Origin: Psococerastis gibbosa
Taxonomy: Eukaryota; Arthropoda; Insecta; Psocodea; Psocidae
Reading direction: 5' to 3'
DNA: 64,000 nucleotides
Assembly (NCBI GenBank): GCA_963971405.1
Contig: OZ020492.1
Location: 17,142,204-17,206,203, forward strand
Shown here: positions 31,836 to 42,699 of the stretch, piece by piece
Position numbering within the stretch: the stretch's first letter is position 1
How the letters are laid out: every line of letters starts with the position of its first letter
Made by a program: the position numbers and the translations under genes
Notes under the pieces: generated by a model
Seen by the model: the letters and a program-made list of their open reading frames with translations, nothing else
The model's database searches: none
What the model was told of the DNA's origin: nothing

Positions 31836-32165
31836 GCCTACCTGAATCTTGCTCCTACCCCATGGATTTTCGAACATCACTGGTGTTGTTTTGGCATGAA
31901 TTTTTGGCCGCTGACAAACTTACGCGAGCCAACGCTCGCACGTGGCCTTTGGCCATCCGACGCCGTGCCACTAAGTATAAGGAAGCTCTTCCTAAGGCCA
32001 TTGCAGGCCGTAAGATGTTACGCAGTGGCTTCCCACTGACAAACTCGAACAGGTCCTCGATGTGAACCAACACTGGTTACAAGTGATAATGGACAAGCTG
32101 AGACAATAAATTGGCAAGATGTAAGAGGCGTCAGCGTGGCTTAGCCAAACGAATACGAGTCCGAA
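31836..32165 (-). repeat. Rep-C, antisense, with a 115-bp insertion
   Basis: ACCCCATGGATTTTCGAACA, TTTTTGGCCGCTGACAAACT precede the insert. CGAACAGGTCCTCGATGTGA, GATAATGGACAAGCTGAGAC and a diverged 5' end follow. Confidence 0.75.
31921..32035. mobile_element. Orphan 115-bp insertion with 10-bp target duplication
   Basis: CTGACAAACT at 31911-31920 is repeated exactly at 32036-32045, bracketing 115 bp absent from other Rep-C copies. The insert is GC-richer than its surroundings, with no terminal inverted repeats and no A-rich tail. It is open on the plus strand (within a 67-codon frame at 31862-32065), including RRRATKYKEALPKAIAGRKM, but no family is recognised. It could be a fragment inserted by LINE machinery or break-repair filler. 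Confidence 0.65.
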
Positions 32166-32306
32166 ACAGGGGAGCCGGTTAGATTAGTCAGTTTACATGA
32201 GTCACCGCCCTCCGGTCCAGTACCATATTCCACCCAAGACAGCTTAAAATCTCTGTCAATTAATACTCCTCTAGCCTGGTTCAGTATCAGAACAAAAGTC
32301 ATTATT

Positions 32307-33161
32307 GCTTTCCAATTTATACGTAGTACAAGGAAAGCTTTGTGATGGTCGAAATTTTCGATTCCGAGATTTCAACGGATTTACACGTTTTCATGTCCCA
32401 GGAACCCAAAAAGTGGTTTTTACGAAATGTCTGTATGTCGCTCTGTCTGTCTGTCTGACTGTCTGTAATTCTGTCTGTTCATCGATTTCAGGGCAAACTA
32501 CTCGGTCGATTTTGATGAAATTCGGCATGTAGGTTAACAAAAATCATACCTCGGGAAGATTTTTTTTTATTTTGGGCCAATTCAATTTCGGGGGGTTTTA
32601 TTCTCAAAAAACTCCAAAGTCTAAAAAAATTATTTCTCAAGAACGACTCCAACGATTTCTTTTAAATTCACATATATTGTGGTCGTTATTAATGTTGACA
32701 AAATGCGGGGGGTCGCATGCCCCTTGATAGTTTGCTTCTGGGGGTAAAAAAATGAAAGTAACTAAAAACGACTAAAAAATATTTTTTCTGCGAAACCTTT
32801 CTATCGATGATTTCTACCTTAAGGCATGTTTTAGGTGTTAAGTTGAGTAACGAAACCGGACAGGTTGCTTTCCCAAAAATCTATTTGGTTTTGCACAAAA
32901 AATTATTTTTTGAAAAAATGATAGAAAATTCGCGCTCAAATGCATTGTGTGCCCTGCCATTATTGCTGTGGTAATTAATGTGTTGACTGACCTATCAAAA
33001 ATTTATTTCACTTCCTGTGACGTTAGGTAGACGACCCCCCCCCCCCCCGAGATTTCGGAAATGTAACCACTGGAAAATTATTTACCATGAAATTACTCAT
33101 ATTCTCTATCTACTAATGTTGATAAATTGGAAAGCATGTTCGAGTAAACTCGGACCGGTTC
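32307..33161 (+). mobile_element. HINE-E copy 6, near full length
   Basis: Both sub-terminal repeats, TCTG microsatellite at 32430-32480, C tract at 33035-33049, hairpin and GGACCGGTTC end. The left flank ...AAAAGTCATTATT resembles a SINE tail. The right flank starts TTAATTTATT. Confidence 0.9.
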
Positions 33162-33164
33162 TTA

Positions 33165-33565
33165 ATTTATTGCTTTCCTATTCATGGGGGGGGGGGGAAG
33201 CACGGGTTAATCCATTGGCGTTCCACCCACCACCAATTATTGTAATATACTGTTGACCTATTGTAAAATACAATTCACGGGTTCACTCATTCAAGCATGT
33301 TTCGCCTATTGCATACCTATATACACAAATTAATAGCAATTAATCTCTGTTGAGAAACAATGACGATTTTTATATTTAATACGCTATTATTGTTATAATT
33401 CGATTTTCGTATATGGGGATTATATAGACTAATTTACAAGTGTTATTCTGACATAAGTTATTCTCCTACGTTGGTGCTAGGTCCGCAGGAGAGACTTAGT
33501 TCAATATAGGCTGGAAGAACGCAATTTAATTGGTTCCAGCATTTTTTCATACCTTCCTTACAAGC
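33165..33565. other. Unannotated stretch
   Basis: ATTGCTTTCCTATTCATG at 33170 may be the first bases of a further HINE-E variant, followed by a G tract. Nothing else recognised. Confidence 0.3.
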
Positions 33566-33567
33566 GA

Positions 33568-33745
33568 CTTCGGTGGCCAGGTGGTTGCGTGCTTCTACTT
33601 GTGCGAATCTCCACACACCTTGCGATCGGAGACGTGTCGTAACTTGACACAAGTACCTATAAGATTAGTGAAGAGATTGAAGTGGTTAATCGCATACATT
33701 CATTAAATGGTTTGTACGCGATTAACCTTGTAAATAAAAAACAGA
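33568..33745 (+). repeat. SINE-B, full length
   Basis: CTTCGGTGGCCAGGTGGTTG, GTGCGAATCTCCACACACCT, GCGATCGGAGACGTGTCG, ATACATTCATTAAATGGTTT and GCGATTAACCTTGTAAAT. Confidence 0.8.
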
Positions 33746-34190
33746 AACAAATCAAAAAACATTGTATGGAGCCTATTTTTGTCAACTTATAAAATAACGT
33801 GCGCCTATATGACTTTTTTAAGATGCCCCATGCTTCTCCGCATATAGTTTTGCGCCCAAAAGTAACAGCCCCGCCTTCATATTGGATTTGACAGGTTTTA
33901 TCGATTGAGATTTTCACAGCCGAATCTTAAAATTGAGGTCACGTTTGCCCATTCCCCATGATTTTCATTTGAAACACCTTTGAAGTTTCTTCTCCGTATA
34001 CCTTTGAAACAAATACTTCATGATAATTCCATAGTGCCAATCTCTTCCAATTTAGGAGGGGGAGATTCGAGTTCAAATCCTGTTTCCGTCAATTTTTCGG
34101 TTTTCTCTCTAATAAGGCCTTTGTCGCATTCAAAGCCCTAACAGAATAATCATACCCCGACGGACATTTTATGGGCCTAGGCTTACTACA
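33746..34190. other. Unannotated stretch
   Basis: GAGTTCAAATCCTG at 34072 is B-box-like but has no A box at tRNA spacing. Nothing else recognised. Confidence 0.3.
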
Positions 34191-34195
34191 GTACT

Positions 34196-34495
34196 CTAAG
34201 CCAACGACCCCATGGATTTTTGAACACTATTGATATTGTTTCCACAATTGGACCGTGTCAACCTACACTGGCTACAAGTGATAATGGACAAGCTGAGACA
34301 TGCTCACCATTGACACAATGTAACAGGCGTAAGTGTGAATTAGTACGGATACGAGTCTAAAAAAATTAAAATGACTTTTTAGACTCGCACTTAGTTAAAT
34401 CACAATTACCCCTGTTACGTTGTGTCAATAGTGAGCATATCTCAGCTTGTCCATTATCGCTTGTAGCCGGTGTAGGTTGACATCGAGGACGAGAA
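34196..34495. repeat. Two Rep-C copies head-to-head
   Basis: An antisense copy (34196-34357) and a sense copy (34378-34495) meet at their 5' ends, GGATACGAGTCTAAAAA against TTTTTAGACTCGCAC, giving a roughly 110-bp imperfect inverted repeat with a very short spacer. Confidence 0.75.
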
Positions 34496-34499
34496 ATTG

Positions 34500-35060
34500 G
34501 AAGAATATACGAGATGCAGAAAAGGGCAAGTCAATGGAATACAGAAAAAGTGCTTATTATTAATTACTGTATTTACATATCTCTACATTAGCTGCTGCAA
34601 AATACACATCATCTAGTGGGTCACTAGATATGGGGTGAAAATTGAAAATTAATTAGAAAAGGTATATACTATATATTTAATTTTTTTTTAAATAATCATA
34701 ACGCAACGCCCTTAGGGGCTTAAATATTTAATAATTGTACTATTTTCCAATTCTTAACGAGTGAGCAGCATTTTTTTTAATGCTCCTTTCTGCCTCCAGT
34801 ACATTGCAATCATACATTTTTTCAATAAAAATAACAAATTGTCGAGTAAGTCGCTGTGTAGCATTCTCAATTTGGAATATAAAAAAAAATTAATAAAAAA
34901 AAGACGTTTGCCTAGAGAATAAGATTGAAAATGCTTTATTTATCTATGCTAAATAACGCTGAATTTTGATTAATTGTCCATGATCTGCATATTTGAGTGT
35001 TATACACACCTCTCATGCCCCGCAGCCCCGCTTAATTTCGGTGAAGGTAAGGTACCCATT
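34500..35060. other. Unannotated AT-rich stretch
   Basis: Nothing recognised. Confidence 0.35.
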
Positions 35061-35063
35061 AGA

Positions 35064-36300
35064 GCCTTACCATGTTGAATCCATGAGAGCAGAGCATGTT
35101 TCAAACTGCGACAAACTTGGTGAGACAAGATAACGCGCTGAGACTATACCAGTCAGTCTACGTGCGTGTCGACTCCTGGTCACCTCCGATATAATAGGGT
35201 GACTTTACCTTGTCCCCCAAGTGGTTCGGAATCCACTATAATCACGAGGTCCACCCTGTCAACCAACTACCCTTCTCCCCGACACTGGCGATTTCAAGGG
35301 GGGGGGGGCATGGGGGCTATGCCCCCTCCCCTTGACAGTTCACAGGAGCATTTTAGTATAGTCCTAAATAACTATAAAATTGATACGCATTATCCCATAC
35401 ATTAAGCGAATAAAGCGACCAGCCTTTAGGCCCCACGATTTTGTAGGAAGTCGCTATATTGGGTGTATTTATAAATTTATTGCCCAGTTATTTTCATCGC
35501 CAGTAGAATCTAAACGTTACTACTATCAAAATGCGTACAATCCCACTATTACAAGCCAAATATAAAAAAAAATTCTCACGGGGGTGACCCCGGCCTCGGC
35601 GACGGACGCAGCGACCGGCACTGCGGGCAATTCTCTGGCTCCTGCACAAAGGACACTAAGGTCATTAATTTAAAAGCTGCGTACGTCCATGAGAGCGGCT
35701 TCATCTCTTTTCTACACTTTTTTGAAAATGTGAGGAGTGGCGCCAGATTATCGAAAACCTATTGTTACGCCACTGACAATAGCTTTCCCCTTTTATGAGG
35801 TCTGGGACCGCCTCTGCCGGGCCCCGCTGCAGGTCTCCTCGGGCTCCTGCCCAGAGGACACTAAGATCATTAATTTAAAAGCTGTATGTATGAGAACGGT
35901 TTTCCCCCATTCGAAAACCTATCGTTACGCCACTGAGTATTGCTATTATAATCTTTCGTGAATATCCCAAGCTATTTTTATTTTTTGTTTTAATGAGAAG
36001 AGCGAGACTTCTGGAAGATTTACTATTTTTTTTATTTTATTTTATTTTATTAGGGACTTAATCCCCCACCCCAGACTTTTTGAGATTTTTCGCCAATACT
36101 CTGATCTCTTGTCAATGCCCCTCCCCCCTTTTGAAAATTTTAAAACCGCCACTGCTCTCCGAAGTGAAGGAGTCTGCCCTTACTTAGGGTGCCTCATGTT
36201 AATAAACAGACTCACTCCCCCCGCCAGGCTGACAGGGTTGCTTAAAGCAGAAATGCTGAAAGCAGGTGTTAGAAACAACAACATGAGGGTTGGGGAACCA
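35064..36300 (+). repeat. Rep-D, D2 subtype, split by a hAT element
   Basis: The left part 35064-35282 (GTTGAATCCATGAGAGCAGA to CTTCTCCCCGA) and the right part 36155-36300 (GTGAAGGAGTCTGCCC, ACAGACTCACTCCCCCCGCC, AGCAGAAATGCTGAAAGCAG) join into the order seen uninterrupted at 11936-12325. Confidence 0.8.
35283..36154. mobile_element. hAT-type non-autonomous element (872 bp) inside Rep-D
   Basis: Ends CACTGGCGATTT and, read inversely, CAGTGGCGGTTT. Flanks CTCCCCGA and CTCTCCGA match at 7 of 8. The interior contains two tandem units with GGACACTAAGGTCATTAATT and ending TTACGCCACTGA, related to the interior of the element at 5828. No transposase frame. Confidence 0.75.
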
Positions 36301-36579
36301 GGTGGAACATTTTTTCGTTCTCTGTTTATTCTCGAACCTTGACCTTCCGTTTCATGTCCAGTTCCCTACCGACTGGACTATTCCACTGACATATACAGTA
36401 TAATATCAAGGTAATTCAAGGAGGGTTTTGGAAAACCAGCTCAATACGAAGATACGTGTTGTGTTCATGACAGCCTGGTTTAACATGTGGAGCCCAGGTG
36501 AGCTCATCATCTACATTTATCTCTACAAAATTAATTTCACTGACTATTGGAATATTCAATCCCATCGAGCTTCACTGGC
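36301..36579. other. Unannotated spacer
   Basis: GGTTTTGGAAAACC at 36424 is palindromic. A short open stretch ending at CCCAG|GTGAGC (36500) was considered as an exon and rejected. Confidence 0.3.
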
Positions 36580-36582
36580 TAA

Positions 36583-36972
36583 GGCGGGGATTCCACTGAC
36601 CTCTAAGTGCAAAATACACATACGGTGACGTGGTAGCTGACATTCAAGACTTAGGCGGGGTTTCCACCGACCTCTCATAGCAGAATGCAAATGACATTGA
36701 CGGAAATTTGAATTTTTCTTTTTATAGAAATCTATTAATATGTTAGTACTTAACATATCCCATGAAGCTATTTTTTAATTTTAGTTTGTTTGTTTGTGAT
36801 TTTACTCTATGATCATTGATCAATTTTAACTATGGCATAGAGTAAAACAAAAATTTCATGTCATTTGCATTCTGCAATGAGAGGTCGGTGGAAACTCCGC
36901 CTTTATTCATGATATCTGCTACCACGTCACCGTATGTGTATTTTGCACTTAGAGGTCAGTGGAATCCCCGCC
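36583..36972. mobile_element. MITE-H copy 3, intact double palindrome (390 bp)
   Basis: Outer ends GGCGGGGATTCCACTGACCT and its inverse. Inner ends GGCGGGGTTTCCACCGACCT and its inverse at 36882-36902. Flanks TAA (36580) and TTA (36973). The central core ATTGATCAATTTTAACTATG is shared with the other copies. Confidence 0.85.
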
Positions 36973-36975
36973 TTA

Positions 36976-38110
36976 TGGCTATAAATACGATTTGAAAATT
37001 TTGCGCAAAACCGGTACGAAATTGCTTGTTTATGTTCATTAAAAATTTCAAATATGCGCTGCCCTTCAATCAGTATAAGAGCAAAGGCGGATCCAGCGGA
37101 AAGTTTAGGAGCAAAGGCGGACTCAGAAATATTTCTCGGGGGGGGGGGGGCGGAGTTGGTTCCATGCTATGGTAACTATTTGTATTTGTTTTGCGTGGCG
37201 AGTGCATTTTATCCAGTCTTCAATGGGTTTTCTCGGAGGGAGGGGGGTCACAATGTGTAGGTGGTAGGTGTAGTCTATACTCCCCCTCTGCCGAGAAATA
37301 GTTTTTAAAATTAAGGTGAAAACGATAAGGTTTTGAATCTGTCCTTCGCAGTGAACGCAGGCTTTGGAATTTCTTGCCAGTAACTAGGACAGAGAATCAT
37401 TCGGGAAAATATAGTTCAGCCTGTAAACTATTTCTGGGGGGTTATGTGTGAAAGTGAATGAATGAGTGCCTGTATACTGTATTACGGTACTATTAATTTC
37501 TCTCTAGAAACATTGACCTTCACACACAAAACTGCTCAAACATTACAATCCCGCCAGCACAACCATGGAACTCGATATCTACAAAATAGACCACTTACAA
37601 TACCACGAAATCGATTGCAACTAACATCTAGCTAGACAATACATATTAAAAATACTCAAAAACATTAATGTATCATGGGAGTAGGGAAAACATTAACCGG
37701 TGTCACTTTGTACACTAACGTGTAAATAGAAAAGCAAAAAAAATGAAAGCAGAAAAATATCAAATTAAGTACACATTTTTTAGAACTCAAACATCTGCTG
37801 CCACCGCAATATGCTGCAAACATAGAGAGTCATTTTCAAAAGCTAAAAAAGGTTGGAAAAGTTCATGAAAAAGCAGACGGATAAGTTGAGCTTAAATAGA
37901 GTTGGGGTTGCGGCCCGCGAACAAGGGTGGTAAACACAACCCTTTTCAGCCGTGCCCTTCATTAGAGGGTGGAACAATGAAGGGGTGTCTTGAAGAAAAG
38001 AGAAGACACTTGATTAGTTCAAGAGTTTAGGGGGCAAAAGTCACTGACACCAAACTAAGACTTCATCCCTTTTACAGCCATAGGTTTTGAAAACACCATG
38101 CAGTAGTTTG
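36976..38110. other. Unannotated stretch
   Basis: GAGCAAAGGCGGATCCAGCG at 37078 and GAGCAAAGGCGGACTCAGAA at 37110 are two adjacent hAT-like termini followed by a G tract (37139). No partner end was found. The rest is unrecognised. Confidence 0.35.
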
Positions 38111-38169
38111 TTAAGAGTGTACAGCCCGTCGGAAATTGGTAGCCGGAAATTTAATACTTAAACATTTTT
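38111..38169 (+). mobile_element. MITE-G terminal fragment
   Basis: TTAAGAGTGTACAGCCCGTC then GGAAATTGGTAGCCGGAAAT matches the end of the palindrome at 42058. Cut off at the HINE-E copy that starts at 38170. Confidence 0.75.
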
Positions 38170-38611
38170 GCTTTCCAATTCATACGTAGTGTAATAAGGA
38201 AAGCTTTGGGGCGGTCCAAATTTTCGATTCCGAGATTTCAACGGAATTACACGATTTGAGGTCCCAGGAACCAAAAAAAGTGGTTTTTACGAAATGTCTG
38301 CCTGTCTGTCTGTCTGGCTGTCTGTCTGTCGCTCTGTCTGCCTGTTCATCGGTTTCCGGGCAAACTACTCGGTCGATTATGATAAAATTCAGTATGTAGG
38401 TTAACAAAAATCATACCTTGGGATAATTTTTTTATTTGGGGCTAACTCAATTTGGTGGGGGTTTTATTCCCAAAAAACTCCAAAAAACGTCTAAAAAAAT
38501 TATTTCCCCAAAACGGCTCCAATGATTTCTTTTAAATGCACATATATTGTAGTTGTTATTAATGTTGATAAAATGCGGGGGGTCGCTTGCCCCTTGATAG
38601 TTTGCTTCTGG

Positions 38612-38650
<39 letters not shown>

Positions 38651-39052
38651 AAATTTTAATGAAAAATGACTAAAAAAATAATTTTTCTGCGAAACCTTTC
38701 TATCGATTATTTCAACCTTCAGGTATGTTTTAGGTGTTAAATTGAATAACGAAATCGGACAGGTTGCTTTCTCAGAAAAGTATTTGGTTTTGTACAAAAA
38801 AATGTTTTTCTGAAAAAATTCCCACTCCAACGCATTGCGTGCCCTGCCAGTATTACTGTGTGTTAATGTGTTGGTCTGACCTATCTAGAATTTACCTCAC
38901 CTCCAGTGATGTCAGGTGGACGGACAGCCCCTCCCCGAGATATCGGAAATTTAACCATAGTATAATTTATTATTTACCATGAAATTACCATTTTCTCTAT
39001 CTACTAATTTTGATAAATTGGAAAACATATTCGAGTAGACTCGGACCGGTTC
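38170..39052 (+). mobile_element. HINE-E copy 7, near full length
   Basis: GCTTTCCAATTCATACG start, clear TCTG microsatellite at 38299-38345, a 34-nt A run at 38616, no long C tract (GACAGCCCCTCCCC instead), hairpin CGAGTAGACTCG, GGACCGGTTC end. The right flank continues as Rep-C antisense. Confidence 0.9.
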
Positions 39053-39054
39053 TT

Positions 39055-39205
39055 TACATTGCTTCCGTAAGAAAATTGGTATAAGTCCCCGATGTCAGCC
39101 TTAACCGGCTACAAGTGATAATGGACAGGGCTGTGACAAGCTTACCATTGGCGCAGTGTAACAGGTAAAAGCGCGACTTAAACAAGTAGAGATACGAGTC
39201 AATTA
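39055..39205 (-). repeat. Rep-C, antisense, right of HINE-E
   Basis: ACATTGCTTCCGTAAGAAAA, CCCCGATGTCAGCC, GCTACAAGTGATAATGGACA and ACAAGCTTACCATTGG. Its left part is not intact beyond the HINE-E. Confidence 0.7.
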
Positions 39206-39407
39206 GGGTAACTAAATTTTTCGATCAAATGCTCCCCCCCCCACTTAATTTTTTTATACAAAATTTCCTGATTTCTCTGTCAGATAGAAGTCCAGTGTGC
39301 ATAAAAAGCGCCGTGGCACGCCATCCCAATGTCGTCTAGGTCTGAAAACTGATAAAGAGAGATGAATTCAATGTAAACTTCAAACATGTGCTTCATGAGC
39401 CGTAATG

Positions 39408-39475
39408 TGTGAGGGTGACCCATCTGTCTACTGACCACCCCTCGATTTGGGATTTTGTGGTCAGAAACAGGCCAA
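39408..39475 (-). repeat. Rep-M copy 3, diverged
   Basis: Inverse of CCTGTTTCTGACCACAAAAT and CCCAAATCGAGGGGTGG, resembling 7106-7165. Confidence 0.35.
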
Positions 39476-40216
39476 AAAGCCAAATTCCTCCCGGTCAATA
39501 AAGGTAAGGTAAGTTCTCTACCAACCAGACAAAAGACCTTTCCACCCGTATTGACTAAATTTAAAATACATAGCTTGATGGGAATATCATTTCTAACTCC
39601 CCCTAGCTCTAATACGTTTCTGATTCTTCTCTCCTATGTAGAACTTCAGTGTGAATCGATAATACAATAGCATGGCATAAACTAATAAGAAGAAAAAGTT
39701 TAATAACAATATCGGTAACATATTTGAAAGAAATAACATATGTGTAAGTCAATATTGTAGGTGAACTGCAACTTCTGCTGGCTGATGGGTTAAATATTCC
39801 AGTAAGAGGAGAAGTGTCTGCAATTTTATTTCCAGCTACATTTTGTGAATACTGAATGCGAGGGGCAAGAAGTTTCATAGGTTATAAAAATGTTATAAAA
39901 CGTTGCAATTCCCTTTACCCTCCTCTTGCCCTTTTTCTTTTAGCCCCCCCCCCCCCTCTCCCTATAAGTCTATCCCGTTTTATATTCTTCTTCTCGCACT
40001 TTCCGTTCATTTTCTGCAGATTTTATGAGCGAGTAATTGTTTCGAAGGCGCGTCACTTCAGACAAATTGAATAAAATTTGTTATCGACGGGGCGCCATAA
40101 ATGTTTTAGTAGGAAGTAGAAGGAAAAATTGTGAAAATCTACCCGAAATGCTCAACCTGTACTCAGACCTATTACCCTCAACGGCTGTCAAGCCACAGCG
40201 TTTGATATGTTTGTAT
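39476..40216. other. Unannotated stretch
   Basis: C tract at 39945. No gene recognised. Confidence 0.35.
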
Positions 40217-40224
40217 ATAGTAGA

Positions 40225-41367
40225 CAGCGGCGGAGCGTGGGATGATTGCGAGTGTAATGCTTGAAGAACAATTTTATTATATACGAAGCAAGGACGGGTA
40301 CAGCGAAGGGGGGCACCCCCAAAAAAAAAAATTTGGTAAATCGATTGTAAATTAATTTATTATGCTCTGATTTAATCGATCCTACATATGTTTTTCCTAT
40401 TTTGACCCACAACTACCCCCCCCCCCCCCCCAAGATACCAAGTACAGTAGGCATTTTTTTTTTTACGGCACCGACGTTTCTCCCCATATGTACAAGCAGA
40501 GAAAGATTTCTGCTTTAATTCGTCAATCAGACATTCACACATGGTCACTTGGAACCGTATAAACAATTGCACAATCACATGCAAAGAAAAACTAAAAACA
40601 AAACAATAATTAATTAATAATAAGTAAAACCGGCTGAAAACGCACACGCGGTCAAAGAAGTAAGTGAATTCCGGGGAAATGGGAATAAAGCAACCCTTAG
40701 CGTTTAGGGGAGGACAGTACAACGCTACCCTCGAAGCCTATTGAAATTCCCCGGAATTGGGAGAGTTTACCGGAAAATGGCAGCCCTGTTTTGATGTTTC
40801 CCACTATTTATGTCGTTGAAGTTAAAGAAGAAGGAAACATGCATCATTTTATATAGCATGTTGGATCTTCTTAAAACGTTAAAATTTGAAAACAAAAAAG
40901 AAAATACTTGAATTACAACGTGGCGAGATTCTTAATTTTCTTAGACTGCGTTGACAACATCATGCTCACACAATCTTATTTGAACGTGGCTTCCTATGGA
41001 TTTCAACTAAATTCTAAATACATTCTAAGAATTTGTTGCCACGTAGCTACACATTTTGAAAACTGCAATCCGAGTTTTTAGCGTGTACTTAGCTTACCTA
41101 TTTTTTTTCCTATGTTAAGGCCCCATATGGTTTATTAACACACAAATGCTAGTGCCTCACAGAAATGACTACGCCTGCCGGGTGGCCTGCTGCCTTCCTA
41201 GTTCTCTACTCTTATATCGCTACACAATGTCAGGCTGATGAGTCATGTTCCAAACTTTTTTGTGCATAATCGTATAGTTTTATTATTTAACTAAAAGACA
41301 TTTTCCCTTCATCGATTTTTTTAGGGTAATGCGGCATTACCCGCCTTACATGCACGCTCCGCCACTG
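40225..41367. mobile_element. hAT-type non-autonomous element (1143 bp)
   Basis: Ends CAGCGGCGGAGCGTG and, read inversely, CAGTGGCGGAGCGTG. Flanks ATAGTAGA and ATAATAGA match at 7 of 8. The interior includes Rep-L (40282-40430), a C tract and a 116-codon minus-strand frame at 40372-40722 with no resemblance to a hAT transposase. Confidence 0.75.
40282..40430 (-). repeat. Rep-L, inverse copy of 60137-60260
   Basis: TTAATTTATTATGCTCTGAT, TTAATCGATCCTACATATGT and TTTTTCCTATTTTGACCCAC match the inverse of the later copy at roughly 90 percent by eye. Confidence 0.75.
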
Positions 41368-41379
41368 ATAATAGATGTA

Positions 41380-42050
41380 ACAAACTAGTGTGAGAAATAC
41401 ACGTCAAGTATGTAAATAAATTAACGCACGCATGTCAGAATTAAAAAAATTTAAAACATTCCAGACATTTAGAGCAGGATATCCAAATTAGTTAGGTATT
41501 TGTTGGCTTCATCAGGTGTCAGGGAGTGTAGCCTTTTCAACCCACTAAGGAAAGATCTCCGGAGTTACTTAATAATATAATGTAAATAATATAATATATA
41601 GATTTATATAGTGTATATAAAATTAGTTGTATTTCTGATACCAACGTGTAAATAAGGAAACATTGAAAAGACAACCCTTTTAAATCAATAATGAATCGCG
41701 GAATGAACGGAATCATTTTGAAACTCTTTCACAAAATTATCAAAACAAAATTTAATATTTATTACTAATTAAAGGGATTCAAAATTGGCGGTAAACCATT
41801 TCGGTTTTGTCGGTTCTCTTTCATGTAGAACTCCTGCGGCTGTATTCATGAATAACAATTAAGTTATGTAACCTGCCTTTCAGAGGGAATCAGAGTAACT
41901 TTTGAATACACGGGAGGATCACGCCAACTCACAAAAGCGACATGGGATACCAAAAATTAGCATAAGTCCACACACTAATTTTCTCTCTCCTAAAGCATCA
42001 GTAGTATTTCGGCTTTTCTGTCAGTGTCTCCATACATAAATCTGTTCACA
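41380..42050. other. Unannotated AT-rich stretch
   Basis: Nothing recognised. Confidence 0.35.
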
Positions 42051-42057
42051 GCTTTAA

Positions 42058-42450
42058 GAGTGTACAGCCCGTAGGAAATTGACAACCCGAAATTTATTAC
42101 TTTTTATTTTTTATTTAATTAACTAAGCATGGTATTAAGGATTTGGCTCATCAAAGTTGTAGAAGACTACTTCATGCATCATATAATAAGGTATTTTTAG
42201 TTTTCGAAATTGTAGTTTTTTTTTTTTTTATATAAAATCGCTTTTACGTGAAAAGTTGTTGTTTATAAAATATCTGCATGTTTATGAAACAACTACAATT
42301 TCGAAAATTAAAAATATCTTATAATATGATGGATGAAGTAGTCTTCTACAACTATGATGAGCCAAATCTTTAATAACATACTTAGTTAATTAAATAAAAA
42401 ATAAAAAGGAATAAATTTCGGGTTGCCAATTTCCTACGGGCTGCACACTC
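42058..42450. mobile_element. MITE-G, near-perfect palindrome flanked by TTAA (393 bp)
   Basis: Arms of about 165 bp start GAGTGTACAGCCCGTAGGAA on the left and its inverse on the right (one A/G difference in the first ten bases). They are separated by a loop of about 60 bp rich in T and A. TTAA lies immediately outside both ends (42054 and 42451). TTAA duplication is typical of piggyBac; a Tc1/mariner-type TA duplication would also fit. Non-coding. Confidence 0.85.
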
Positions 42451-42570
42451 TTAAAATGCCAGGCATTTTTTATTTTGATAATTCAACCAGAACTTTAAAC
42501 ACACGTTTTTTAGTTTCAAAATTTCAAAATTATTGAATTTAGAGTTGTTTAAGAGAAAGCTGAGCATAGA

Positions 42571-42695
42571 CTTCGATGGCATGGTGGTAGCTCGTTCGTA
42601 CTTGTGTGAGTCTCTACACATCATGCGATCGGTGACCTGTCGTAACTCAACACAGGTATTACCTACAAAGGCGACTGAAGAGGTTATTCGGAAAA
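42571..42695 (+). repeat. SINE-B, 3' truncated
   Basis: CTTCGATGGCATGGTGGTAG, CATGCGATCGGTGACCTGTC, CGACTGAAGAGGTTATTCGG, then the family match ends. Confidence 0.75.
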
Positions 42696-42699
42696 GCCC

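Noticed and set aside
31862-32065. 67-codon frame considered as a small protein
   Set aside because: It is a chimera of Rep-C antisense and the 115-bp insertion, created by the insertion itself.
36410-36500. Possible exon between TTCAAG and CCCAG|GTGAGC
   Set aside because: The acceptor has no pyrimidine tract, two frames compete, one stops at once, and there is no initiating ATG at the start.
38470-38830. 127-codon minus-strand frame with a long Phe run
   Set aside because: It is the inverse of HINE-E, and the Phe run is the 34-nt A tract.
40372-40722. 116-codon minus-strand frame inside the hAT element, checked as a transposase
   Set aside because: No hAT dimerisation or zinc-finger motifs, and a poly-Gly/Val patch comes from the C tract.
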